From JACVRW01 sp963728155 (GTDB lineage: Bacteria > Actinomycetota > Thermoleophilia > Solirubrobacterales > Thermoleophilaceae), in assembly GCA_963728155.1 (NCBI GenBank), contig CAVSJF010000026.1:217136-281135 (forward strand): 64,000 bases of DNA, given 5' to 3'. The notes beneath the pieces were generated by a model that was not told where the DNA came from, searched no databases, and was given only the letters and a program-made list of their open reading frames with translations. Each line of letters begins with the position of its first letter. The stretch's first letter is position 1. A program made the position numbers and the translations under genes. This document shows positions 53,068 to 60,583 of this stretch, in pieces.

Positions 53068-53365
53068 CCGTGCTGTACCAAATCCTCCCGTAGGGCCCCC
53101 CTGGGAGCAGCCCGAGTTAGCGCGCAGGCTATCAGGCAAGCATGCCGCGAGAGGAGCACTTGTTGGACGCTTTTGGTCTGCAAACGGGGAGTGGGGAGGT
53201 AGGGCAGCGGCAGGGGCGGCTGCCCGTAAGTATCGACCAGGCTCGGCGATACCTTCACTCCGGCACCGCTCTCTCGGCGCCTTATTCCCCCGCGAGGGCA
53301 ACACTCAGTGTCGAGTAGAGACTTAGAGTACGAGCCCGGAAACGTGATCGGCTACTCTGCGCTGC
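53068..53365. other. 298-nt divergent intergenic region with a possible structured leader
   Basis: No ORF with coding character. On the minus strand, upstream of the cell-wall hydrolase, a hairpin GGGCAGC/GCTGCCC (7-bp stem, 10-nt loop, 53204-53227 region) and further GC-rich pairings occur. The long leader on an autolysin gene raises the possibility of a c-di-AMP riboswitch, but I could not match its conserved blocks. Confidence 0.3.
53353..53358 (+). promoter_or_regulatory. Putative -10 box (TACTCT), leaderless type
   Basis: 7 nt before GTG 53366. Confidence 0.45.
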
Positions 53366-53815
53366 GTGGCCGACGCTGATGCCGACGAGGGCTTCGTGGA
53401 CAAGCTGTCGCGCCAAGGTGAGGAGGCCCTGGGCCGGATCGCCGAGGAGCTGATTGCCAACCCCGTGGTGAACGGAGCCGTGGCGCGCGCCTTCGAGGCC
53501 CGCGAGCGGGCCGTGCAGGCCCAGGAGGCGGCGCTCGGCGCGCTGAACCTGCCGTCCGCGGCCGACATCGAGCGGGTCACCCGCCGGCTGCGGTCGCTCT
53601 CGCAGCGACTCGAGGGAATCGAGGATTCGATCGATCGCCTGGAGGAGCGTCTCGCCGGAGTGGCCGCGGCCGCCACCTCGGGCGGCGGCCTGGCCCGGAT
53701 GGAGAACCGCCTGGACGAGATCGGCCGCGACCTCAGCAGCCTCCGCGAAGCGGTGGCGCCGAGCGACGACCCCGTGCCGCGCGCCCAGGAACGCCTGACC
53801 GTTACCGAGTCTTAG
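53366..53815 (+). CDS. Phasin-like coiled-coil protein
   Basis: 149 aa, helical throughout. An N-terminal amphipathic helix FVDKLSRQGEEALGRIAEEL is followed by ALGALNLPSAADIERVTRRL and LRSLSQRLEGIEDSIDRLEE, a pattern (LNLPSxxDIxRLxRRLxSL...) seen in phasin/PhaF-like granule proteins. It may coat polyhydroxyalkanoate or lipid inclusions. The gene at 55291 encodes a related protein. No PHA synthase is in the window. Confidence 0.65.
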   Translation: MADADADEGFVDKLSRQGEEALGRIAEELIANPVVNGAVARAFEARERAVQAQEAALGALNLPSAADIERVTRRLRSLSQRLEGIEDSIDRLEERLAGVAAAATSGGGLARMENRLDEIGRDLSSLREAVAPSDDPVPRAQERLTVTES

Positions 53816-54527
53816 GCTTCGGGCAGCGCTTCCCGCGCTTGCGCTTGCACTTCTTGGTGATCGTCTTGGTCACCGACGTCTGGTGTTCGACGTACGGGTA
53901 CTGGCGGTGCTGGTAGCTCCGCCGATTGTCGAACTGGACCGTCCAGCCGCCCTTCTTGAGCGGACGAAACGGGAACTTGGCGATCCGCTTGCTCAGCGTT
54001 CCGCAGGGGCCTTGAAGAGCTCCGACCGACGTCGTCTTGAAGTGGCGGCCGTTGTGGACGTAGTGCGCGTAGAGCGTGCCCCCTTCGATGAAGCCGTGCA
54101 CGTCGAGGCTGATCGACGCCGTGGGCTTCTCGTAGCCCACGATCTCGGGCTGGGCCGATAGGGCGGTGAAGCGGTACTGGCCGGCCGCCACCTCGGCCTC
54201 ACCGCTGCGCAGCGACAGGTTGGCCACGACCTCCTGCAAACCGGACCCGTCGATCTCGGGCACGGTCCGGGTGCGAGTGGCGTCGCCGCCGGGCCCGGAG
54301 AAGACGTCACCCACGTAACCGAGGTCGGGGTAGATCACCGGATCCTGCTGCCACAGCCCGAACTCCGAGTCCGCGGGCAGGCCGCTGAAGGACAGGTTCT
54401 GGGCCATGGGTCCGCGGTAGCAGGGCCGATCGAAGCTGATGGACGCGGCCTGAGCGGCGCCGGGCAAGCACAGCCCGGCGGTGCCCACGACGAGGAGGCA
54501 GGCGAAGCGCGACGGCGAGAATTTCAT
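53802..54527 (-). CDS. Secreted hypothetical protein with basic C-terminus
   Basis: 241 aa. Signal peptide FACLLVVGTAGLCLPGAAQA. The mature part is strand-rich and begins SISFDRPCYRGPMAQNLSFSG, resembling an Ig-like fold with two Cys available for a disulfide. The C-terminus is very basic (KTITKKCKRKRGKRCPKPK). Thermoleophilia genomes often encode such secreted proteins, but I assign no family. Start ATG 54527; 2 nt after the nucleoside phosphorylase stop, so co-transcribed. Confidence 0.65.
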   Translation of the reverse strand: MKFSPSRFACLLVVGTAGLCLPGAAQAASISFDRPCYRGPMAQNLSFSGLPADSEFGLWQQDPVIYPDLGYVGDVFSGPGGDATRTRTVPEIDGSGLQEVVANLSLRSGEAEVAAGQYRFTALSAQPEIVGYEKPTASISLDVHGFIEGGTLYAHYVHNGRHFKTTSVGALQGPCGTLSKRIAKFPFRPLKKGGWTVQFDNRRSYQHRQYPYVEHQTSVTKTITKKCKRKRGKRCPKPKTR

Positions 54528-54529
54528 GC

Positions 54530-55255
54530 CTAGGTGATCGACGGAGGAGGGGGCGCCTTGAGGGCGGCATAGCCGGCTTCGCCCACCAGCAGCCCGATCT
54601 GCTCGATCTGCTCGGGCGTGGCGCGCCGGGCGCCCCCGGCGCTCGCCACGTCCGTGACGCCGACCACGCACCCGGCGGCGACACCTCGCAGCCGCGCCAC
54701 GGCGAACAGAGTGGCCGTCTCCATCTCAACGGCCACGGCTCCCTCGTCCGCCCACGCGGCGATCGTCGCATCGCGAGGGTCGTAGAAGAGGTCCGTGCTC
54801 GCCACGGTGACCGGGCGCGCTCCGGCCGCGGCCAGGCGCTTCAGCAACTCGGGATCGGAGTGCAACTCGCCGTCGGCCCCGAGGGCGGCGCTCGTGCCGT
54901 CACCCGCCAGCGCGGTCTCCACGGCGAGGAGCGCGCCCAGCTCGAGCTCGCCGGCCAGGGCGCCGCAGGTGCCGATCCGAACCAGGCGACGCGCGCCCAG
55001 CGCGATCAGCTCCTCCACCACGATGGCGGCGCTCGGCCCGCCCATCCCGGTCGACTGGATCGTCAGCGGCTCACCGTCGGCGGCCCTCCCCGTGTAGCCC
55101 CAAAGGCCGCGGTGGTGGTTGAACATCCTCGGCGCCTCGAGCAGATCCTGGGCCACCGACAGCGCCCGGTGGGGGTCTCCGGGCAACAGGACGCGCTCGG
55201 CGAGCTCGGCCGCCGGTTTGAGGTGGAGGGGCCGAATCTCGTGCTGGAGGGCCAC
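54530..55255 (-). CDS. Purine/uridine nucleoside phosphorylase-type enzyme
   Basis: 241 aa. Family blocks are RVLLPGDPHRALSVAQ (phosphate), TGMGGPSAAIVVEELIALGA, RLVRIGTCGAL (phosphate/ribose) and AVEMETATLFAVARLRGV (ribose-binding Glu); the base pocket is near VVGVTDVAS. It cleaves nucleosides with phosphate; the hexameric DeoD/Udp subgroup fits the length. GTG 55255 follows TATGGT by 8 nt. Confidence 0.88.
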   Translation of the reverse strand: MALQHEIRPLHLKPAAELAERVLLPGDPHRALSVAQDLLEAPRMFNHHRGLWGYTGRAADGEPLTIQSTGMGGPSAAIVVEELIALGARRLVRIGTCGALAGELELGALLAVETALAGDGTSAALGADGELHSDPELLKRLAAAGARPVTVASTDLFYDPRDATIAAWADEGAVAVEMETATLFAVARLRGVAAGCVVGVTDVASAGGARRATPEQIEQIGLLVGEAGYAALKAPPPPSIT

Positions 55256-55263
55256 GGCGGCGA

Positions 55264-55269
55264 ACCATA
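55264..55269 (-). promoter_or_regulatory. Putative -10 box (TATGGT), leaderless type, nucleoside phosphorylase
   Basis: 8 nt before GTG 55255 on the minus strand. Confidence 0.45.
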
Positions 55270-55276
55270 AAGCTCC

Positions 55277-55282
55277 TAGACT
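55277..55282 (+). promoter_or_regulatory. Putative -10 box (TAGACT), leaderless type, phasin-like gene
   Basis: 8 nt before GTG 55291; divergent from the box at 55264-55269. Confidence 0.45.
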
Positions 55283-55290
55283 GCGTTTCA

Positions 55291-55623
55291 GTGGCCAAAA
55301 CGCCGTCCTCCCCGGCAGATCTGCGCGAAGCGGTCGAGCGCACCGTTCAGGCGACCCTCGGCTCGGCCGAGCGCCAGCGCGAGCGCACCCAGGGCGCGCT
55401 GGACGACCTCGCGGGCACGGTCGAACAGCTGCGAAAAGACGCCGGCGCCGGCATCGCGCGCCGGGGGAAGGCCGTGGTGGGCGCCATCGAGGACCGCCGG
55501 CCGGCCACCTCCGAGGACGTGCGCGAGCTCCACGTCGCCCTGCGCCGCATCTCACGCCGGCTCGACGAGATCGAGAAGCGCCTACCCGCCAAGCGCGCCA
55601 CCAGCGCGAAGAAGCGCAAGTAA
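55291..55623 (+). CDS. Small phasin-like coiled-coil protein with basic tail
   Basis: 110 aa. Helices LREAVERTVQATLGSAERQR and ALDDLAGTVEQLRKDAGAGI precede a Thr-Ser-Glu-Asp-Val hinge (TSEDVRELHVALRRISRRLD), a pattern shared with PhaF-type phasins, and an Ala/Lys-rich C-terminus (KRATSAKKRK) that could bind DNA, as in PhaF. It may link granules to the nucleoid. It is paralogous in style to the protein at 53366. It stands alone in its direction. Confidence 0.65.
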   Translation: MAKTPSSPADLREAVERTVQATLGSAERQRERTQGALDDLAGTVEQLRKDAGAGIARRGKAVVGAIEDRRPATSEDVRELHVALRRISRRLDEIEKRLPAKRATSAKKRK

Positions 55624-55705
55624 CGGTCCAGTCCGAGCGCCCGGGCTTTCGTAAATGCGCCTGCCTGCCGATGAGGAAAATGGAGTGAAAGTGGCCCTCC
55701 ATCGC

Positions 55706-55733
55706 TTGACGGGCCGGTGTCCCCGCATAGGCT
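55706..55733 (+). promoter_or_regulatory. Promoter TTGACG-n16-TAGGCT, leaderless type, NHL gene
   Basis: The -35 TTGACG (55706-55711) and -10 TAGGCT (55728-55733) are separated by 16 nt. The -10 ends 8 nt before ATG 55742. Confidence 0.6.
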
Positions 55734-55741
55734 CGACTGGG

Positions 55742-57328
55742 ATGCACCGCATCCCTGTCCTGACGCTGCCCCTACTCGCCGCGCTCCTGCTGCCCGGCGC
55801 CGCCTCGGCGGCGGCCGGCGACCCCTACGTGATCTACACGGCGAACAACTACGCCGACGGCGCGGTGATCGTGCGCACCGACCCCGCCGCGGGCACGGCG
55901 GTCGAGATCTCGCGCAACGGCCCGCAGGGCGACTACTTCCAGCGGCCCTACGACCTGGCCATGGACGCCGGCGGCGATCTGCTCGTGGCCGACATGGGCA
56001 CCGTGTGCAACGAGACCCGCTGCGCGGAGGACGGGCGCATAATCCGCGTCGACTCGCTCACCGGGGCCCAGTCGCTGGTGGCCGAAGGAGCCCCGTTGGT
56101 CGACCCGGCCGGTCTGGCCGTCGCGCCCGGCGGCGCCATCTACGTGGCCGACAACTACGAAGCGGACAACAGCGGCGCGGTGATCAGGGTCGACCCGTCC
56201 TCCGGCGCGAAGAGCAAGGTCAGCGAGGGGGGCAACCTCGACCTCCCCTTCGGCATTCTCGTGGACCGCGACGGCAGCCTGGTGGTCAGCAACCGGACGG
56301 TGCCCGGCGTGTGCGCCCCGGCCGTGAGCGGCAACCTGGTCCGGGTCCAGCCCGCCGACGGCGCCCAGGAGGTCATCTCATCCACCGGGCTCTTCAGCTA
56401 CCCGCTCGGCGTGGCCCTCGACAGCGCGGGCCAGATCGTGTTCGCCAACGAGTGTGGCGACCCGGGGCTCGCTCGCGTGGTGGACGGGCTGACGCAGAGC
56501 GTGCTCACCTCCAACAACGTCACGGATCTGCTCGTCACTCCCGAGCGCATGGCGCTCGACCCCGCGGGCAACTTCCTCGTGAGCGACTGGAGCCTGGGCG
56601 ACGGCGACGGCGGGATCGTCGGAGTGGACGCCGCCACGGGCGCGCAGCGCCTGGTGCGCGGCGGCGAGCTGTTCAATCACCCCCTGGGGATCGCCGCCAC
56701 GGTCAGCCGGCCGCCGGTGGCGGCGCTCGAGACGCCCCGCATGGTGGCCGCGGGCGAGCGCGTGACCCTCGACGCGTCGGCCTCCCGCGATCCGGAGAAC
56801 CTCCGGCTCGTATACGAGTGGGATTTCAACGGCGACGGTGAGTACGAGCGCGGCACGGGATCGGTGGCCACCACCACCCGCGCATGGGCACGAGACGGTC
56901 GCGTGACGGTGCGCGTGCGGGTCAACGACCGCAACGGTGCGCGTGACCTCGCTCAGAGCGTGATGGGGGTCGACGGGAGCACCCCCCGGATCACGCGGGT
57001 CACCAGCGACGCGCGTGTGCTGGCCGCCGGCGCGCGACGCCGTGGAGCCAAGCCACCGCGGTCGGCCAGGCTCCGTTTCCGGCTGTCCGAGGCGGCGGCG
57101 GTGACCGTGACCATCCGCCGGGCGGCTCGCGGCCGGCGGGCCGGCAAGGCCCGGGTGATCGAGCGGGACGGAGAAGCCGGCGCGAACAGCCTTCTGCTCC
57201 GCGCGCGGGGCCGGCGACCCGGCAGCTACCGATTGGTCATCGAGGCCGTCGACGCCGTAGGGCACGAGGCCACGCCGCGCAGGCTGGGGCTGCGGATCGT
57301 GCGCCGGCCGGCGGCGGCGCGTCGCTAG
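55742..57328 (+). CDS. Secreted NHL/SMP30-like beta-propeller protein with PKD domain
   Basis: 528 aa. Signal peptide LPLLAALLLPGAASA. Repeats of about 45 residues occur in a propeller (RPYDLAMDAGGDLLVADMG, DPAGLAVAPGGAIYVADNY, LPFGILVDRDGSLVVSNR, YPLGVALDSAGQIVFANE, TPERMALDPAGNFLVSDW). A PKD domain follows at about residues 325-415 (GERVTLDASASRDPENLRLVYEWDFNGDGE split over the signature YEWDFNGDGE). The C-terminal 100 residues form another beta-sandwich. A surface role in carbohydrate or protein binding is likely. The stop shares CTAG with the convergent gene. Confidence 0.8.
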   Translation: MHRIPVLTLPLLAALLLPGAASAAAGDPYVIYTANNYADGAVIVRTDPAAGTAVEISRNGPQGDYFQRPYDLAMDAGGDLLVADMGTVCNETRCAEDGRIIRVDSLTGAQSLVAEGAPLVDPAGLAVAPGGAIYVADNYEADNSGAVIRVDPSSGAKSKVSEGGNLDLPFGILVDRDGSLVVSNRTVPGVCAPAVSGNLVRVQPADGAQEVISSTGLFSYPLGVALDSAGQIVFANECGDPGLARVVDGLTQSVLTSNNVTDLLVTPERMALDPAGNFLVSDWSLGDGDGGIVGVDAATGAQRLVRGGELFNHPLGIAATVSRPPVAALETPRMVAAGERVTLDASASRDPENLRLVYEWDFNGDGEYERGTGSVATTTRAWARDGRVTVRVRVNDRNGARDLAQSVMGVDGSTPRITRVTSDARVLAAGARRRGAKPPRSARLRFRLSEAAAVTVTIRRAARGRRAGKARVIERDGEAGANSLLLRARGRRPGSYRLVIEAVDAVGHEATPRRLGLRIVRRPAAARR

Positions 57329-59337
57329 AAGTGCACCCCTCGCAACAGATAGGCCATCGCCACTGCCTCGGTGGACATCTCTCCGTCGTTGCTTGACTTG
57401 TCCGCTGCCGGTAGGGCCGCCCCCTCGGGGGCCTTCGCACCCTTGGCCGCGGTCGAGTCGGGGAAGAGGTGGTACGCCGTGTTGAGCACGATGTCCACAG
57501 TCTTGGGCGAGAGCGAGTAGAGCACCTCTCCGAAGGTGCCCAGGCGCGAGGCCATCCGCTTTGGACGGTCGATCATCGCGTCGCACAGCATCTGCGCGGC
57601 CTCCTCCGGAGTGAGCGTGGGAAAGGCCTTGTAGATGTCGGTCGGAGCGATCATCGGTGTGCGCACGAGCGGCATGTAGATGGTGGTGAAATGGACGTTG
57701 TCGTCGTGGCATTCCGGCGCCGCGCAGCGCGAGAACGCGTCGAGCGCGGCCTTCGACGCCACGTAGGCCGAGAAGCGCGGTGTGTTGGTCTGCACCCCGA
57801 TCGACGACACGTTGATGATCTGTCCCGACTTGCGCTCGCGCATGCCGGGCAAGAAGGCGAGGATGAGCTTCAGCGCGCCGAAGTAGTTGAGGCGCATCGT
57901 GCGCTCGTAATCGTGGAAGCGGTCATAGGACCGCGCCACCGACCGGCGGATCGAGCGCCCCGCGTTGTTCACCAGCACGTCCACGCCCCCGTGCTGCTCG
58001 AGCACCTCCTTGGCGAGCCGGTCGATGTCGTCGAGCTCGGAGAGGTCGCAGGGATGCACGTGTGCCGTGCCGCCCGCCTCCTCCACCCGAACTGCCACCT
58101 CCTCGAGCTTCTCGCGCGTGCGCGACACGAGCAGCACCTCGCCGCCCGCCTCGCCGATGCGGATCGCCGTCTCGAGGCCGATCCCGCTCGACGCTCCCGT
58201 GATCATGATGCGCTTGCCCTTGATCGCGTAGGCCAGCGAGCGGTCGCGGAACAGGTCGGGGTCGAGGTTGCGCTCCCAGTAGTCCCACAGCCGCGGGGCG
58301 TACGTGGACAGCGGCGGAACGGCGATGCCCGTGCCCGACAGGGCGCGCTGAGCGTCGCGGGCATCGAACTTGCAGCGAAAGTCGCGGTTCTCCATCGCCG
58401 CGACCGGGATGCCCAGGTCTCCGTAGACCTGTCCGCGGATCTTCTTGACCGTGGGCAGGGCCATCAGCCCCGCGCGCACCGGCTTGGGGATCGCGTTGGT
58501 CATGTTGGGGTCGATGCGCATCACGAACTGGGGCGCATGCGCGGCCTTGGCGAACTCGTTGAGCGTCTCGCCCACCTTCACGGGCGAGGGGTCGACCAAG
58601 TGGAAGGTGTCGCTCGGCAGGTCCGCGTCCGGGAGGTGGGCGATGTGGTCCATCGCCCGGGCCACGAAGTCGACCGGTACGAGATTCGTCTCACCGCCCT
58701 GGGGGCCGGCCAGCGGGGTCCACTCGGGTACCGCCCGGCGCAGCTTCTGAAGCAGCTTGAAGAAGTAGTAGGGACCGTCGATCTTGTCCATCTCGCCGGT
58801 CTCGGAGTGGCCGACCACGATGGCGGGCCGGAACACGAGCGTCTTCGCTTGCACGCCCTCGCGCACCAGGCGCTCGGACTCGTACTTGGTGCGGTGGTAG
58901 GCGTGGGGCAGGCTCTGGCCCTCGTCGAACATGTCCTCCTGGAACACGCCCTTGTAGTCCCCGGCCACGGCGATCGAGCTCGTGTGGTGAAAGCGCCCGA
59001 CCTCGAGGGAGTTGGCGAACTCGACCACGTGCGCGGTGCCCTCGGTGTTGGCCTTTTCCATCGCGTCCTCGTCGGCGGCCATGTCGTAGACCGCCGCGAG
59101 ATGGAAGAAGTGGTCGATCGGCTCGGTGAACCCCTCGATGCCCAGCGCGGGCTTGGACAGGTCACCGGGCACCGGGACGACCCGGCCCTCGGGTGCGCCG
59201 AGGCGCTGGACCAGCGCGTCGAGCTTCCCGCGCGACCCCTCGCGGACGAGCACGTAGATGGTTCCCTCGCGCTTGAGCAGTTCGGCCACCAGGTGCCTGC
59301 CGATAAAGCCGGTCGCGCCGGTCACGAAGTAGTTCAA
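57325..59337 (-). CDS. Bi-domain fatty acyl-CoA reductase / short-chain dehydrogenase
   Basis: 670 aa. The N-terminal half is an extended SDR of the male-sterility/reductase type (NYFVTGATGFIGRHLVAELL, then AYHRTKYESERLV with the Tyr-x-x-x-Lys motif). The C-terminal half is a classical SDR (GKRIMITGASSGIGLETAIRI, NNAGRSIRRSV, FSAYVASKAALDAFSR with Tyr and Lys). The order and size match mycobacterial acyl-CoA reductases that make fatty aldehydes or alcohols for wax esters. The TTG at 59337 with GGAGAGAGAG upstream is the start. It is divergent from the MerR-cyclase gene. Confidence 0.87.
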   Translation of the reverse strand: MNYFVTGATGFIGRHLVAELLKREGTIYVLVREGSRGKLDALVQRLGAPEGRVVPVPGDLSKPALGIEGFTEPIDHFFHLAAVYDMAADEDAMEKANTEGTAHVVEFANSLEVGRFHHTSSIAVAGDYKGVFQEDMFDEGQSLPHAYHRTKYESERLVREGVQAKTLVFRPAIVVGHSETGEMDKIDGPYYFFKLLQKLRRAVPEWTPLAGPQGGETNLVPVDFVARAMDHIAHLPDADLPSDTFHLVDPSPVKVGETLNEFAKAAHAPQFVMRIDPNMTNAIPKPVRAGLMALPTVKKIRGQVYGDLGIPVAAMENRDFRCKFDARDAQRALSGTGIAVPPLSTYAPRLWDYWERNLDPDLFRDRSLAYAIKGKRIMITGASSGIGLETAIRIGEAGGEVLLVSRTREKLEEVAVRVEEAGGTAHVHPCDLSELDDIDRLAKEVLEQHGGVDVLVNNAGRSIRRSVARSYDRFHDYERTMRLNYFGALKLILAFLPGMRERKSGQIINVSSIGVQTNTPRFSAYVASKAALDAFSRCAAPECHDDNVHFTTIYMPLVRTPMIAPTDIYKAFPTLTPEEAAQMLCDAMIDRPKRMASRLGTFGEVLYSLSPKTVDIVLNTAYHLFPDSTAAKGAKAPEGAALPAADKSSNDGEMSTEAVAMAYLLRGVHF

Positions 59338-59350
59338 CGCTCTCTCTCCA

Positions 59351-59405
59351 CTCTCAGGGTGCGGCGATACTACCCGGGTCATGGCAGAGACCTTCACCCT
59401 GAGAG
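59351..59405. promoter_or_regulatory. 11-bp inverted repeat CTCTCAGGGTG / CACCCTGAGAG between divergent genes
   Basis: Arms at 59351-59361 and 59395-59405, 33 nt apart, one inside the cyclase start region. It brackets the -10 boxes of both genes (GATACT plus, TAGTAT minus). It is a candidate operator for the MerR-like domain. Confidence 0.4.
59366..59371 (+). promoter_or_regulatory. Putative -10 box (GATACT), leaderless type, MerR-cyclase gene
   Basis: 9 nt before ATG 59381; overlaps TAGTAT of the divergent gene at 59367-59372. Confidence 0.45.
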
Positions 59406-60583
59406 AGGCGGCCGAGCGCGTGGCGGTTTCGCCGTCCACTCTCAAGCGCTGGGCGGACGCGGGGGTGATCCCTGAGGTCACGCGGGGCCGCCCGTGGACG
59501 CCCGCCGCGGTGTCGCACGCGCGCATCGTGGCGCGTCTGCGTGAGCGCGGCCACGGCCTCGAGCAGATTCGCAGCGCGAGCCGGCAGGGGCGCCTGGCCT
59601 ACTCGTACATCGAGGCGCTCTTCGGTGAGAACGGCGAAAGCGCATACACGCTGCGAGAGGCCTCGTCGGAGACCGGTCTGGAGCGGGACCTGATCGATCG
59701 CTTCTGGACGAGCATCGGGCTGCCGCGCGATGAGCTCGAGTCGCTGAGCGACGACGATCTCGAGGCGCTTCGCTATGCCGCTTCGGTGCTGGGGGCGGGC
59801 TTCCCGCTCGTCGCCTTTCTCCAACTGTGCCGGGTCTACGGCCAGGCGCTCTCGCAGATCGCCGACGCCGAGGTGCGCCTCTTTCACCTCTACGTGCACG
59901 AGCCGCTGATGCGCGACGGCGTGCCCGGTCTGCAGATGGCCGAGGAGATGGAGGGTCTGGCGCGCGACCTCCTGCCGATCGCCTCACCGCTGATGGACTT
60001 CATGCACCGGCGCTTCCTGCAGCACTTCGTCGAGCAGGACGTGGTGGGACACATGGAGAGCGAGCTCGACGGGGGTGGGGAGGATGCGGATCTGGGGCGC
60101 GTGCGCACCGCGATCGCCTTCGCTGACCTGGCCGGATTCACGCGCTACACCGAGGAGGAGGGGGAGGAGGAGGCGCTGTCCACGGTCGAGCGCTTCGTCG
60201 AGGGAGTGGGCAACACGCTGCCCGAGGAGGCGCGCGTGATCAAGACGATCGGCGACGAGGTGATGGTGGTGGGACACGACATCGGCGCGTTGGTCGACTG
60301 GGCCGTTGGGTTCACCGGGCTGTTCGACGAGCGGCCCGAGCCGCGCATAGGGATCCATTGGGGCACGAGCCTCTACCGCGACGGCGACTACTTCGGTCGC
60401 GAGGTCAACCTCGCCTCGCGGGTCGTGGCGCGTGCGCGGGGCGGCGAGGTGATCGTGACCGATTCGGTGGCCGACGCCGTGCGGGGCTCGCCGCACCTTC
60501 GCTTCGAGGGCATCGGGGAGGTCAAGCTCAAGGGCTTCGATGCTTCGCGGCGGCTGTTTCGCGCCTCCCGGAAGGCAGCGTGA
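59381..60583 (+). CDS. MerR-like DNA-binding domain fused to class III adenylate/guanylate cyclase
   Basis: 400 aa. Residues 5-75 form a MerR-type winged helix (TLREAAERVAVSPSTLKRWADAG). Residues 90-230 are helical; the central stretch (FLQLCRVYGQALSQIADAEV) resembles the regulatory domain found in front of some actinobacterial cyclases. The catalytic domain starts near residue 240: Asp249 (AFADLAGFTRY) and Asp292 (KTIGDEVMVV) bind metal, and VNLASRVVARARGGEVIVT carries the transition-state Asn and Arg. It should make cAMP or cGMP and may bind DNA. tilS follows with a GTGA overlap. Confidence 0.88.
   Translation: MAETFTLREAAERVAVSPSTLKRWADAGVIPEVTRGRPWTPAAVSHARIVARLRERGHGLEQIRSASRQGRLAYSYIEALFGENGESAYTLREASSETGLERDLIDRFWTSIGLPRDELESLSDDDLEALRYAASVLGAGFPLVAFLQLCRVYGQALSQIADAEVRLFHLYVHEPLMRDGVPGLQMAEEMEGLARDLLPIASPLMDFMHRRFLQHFVEQDVVGHMESELDGGGEDADLGRVRTAIAFADLAGFTRYTEEEGEEEALSTVERFVEGVGNTLPEEARVIKTIGDEVMVVGHDIGALVDWAVGFTGLFDERPEPRIGIHWGTSLYRDGDYFGREVNLASRVVARARGGEVIVTDSVADAVRGSPHLRFEGIGEVKLKGFDASRRLFRASRKAA

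Noticed and set aside
53068..53340. Firm c-di-AMP riboswitch call
   Set aside because: I could not place the conserved GGAACC and CAGCTAAC-type blocks in a consistent fold; kept only as a candidate leader.
57469..59475. 668-codon plus-strand open frame opposite the acyl-CoA reductase/SDR gene
   Set aside because: Composition is His/Val/Arg-rich without domains; the minus strand carries clear SDR motifs.
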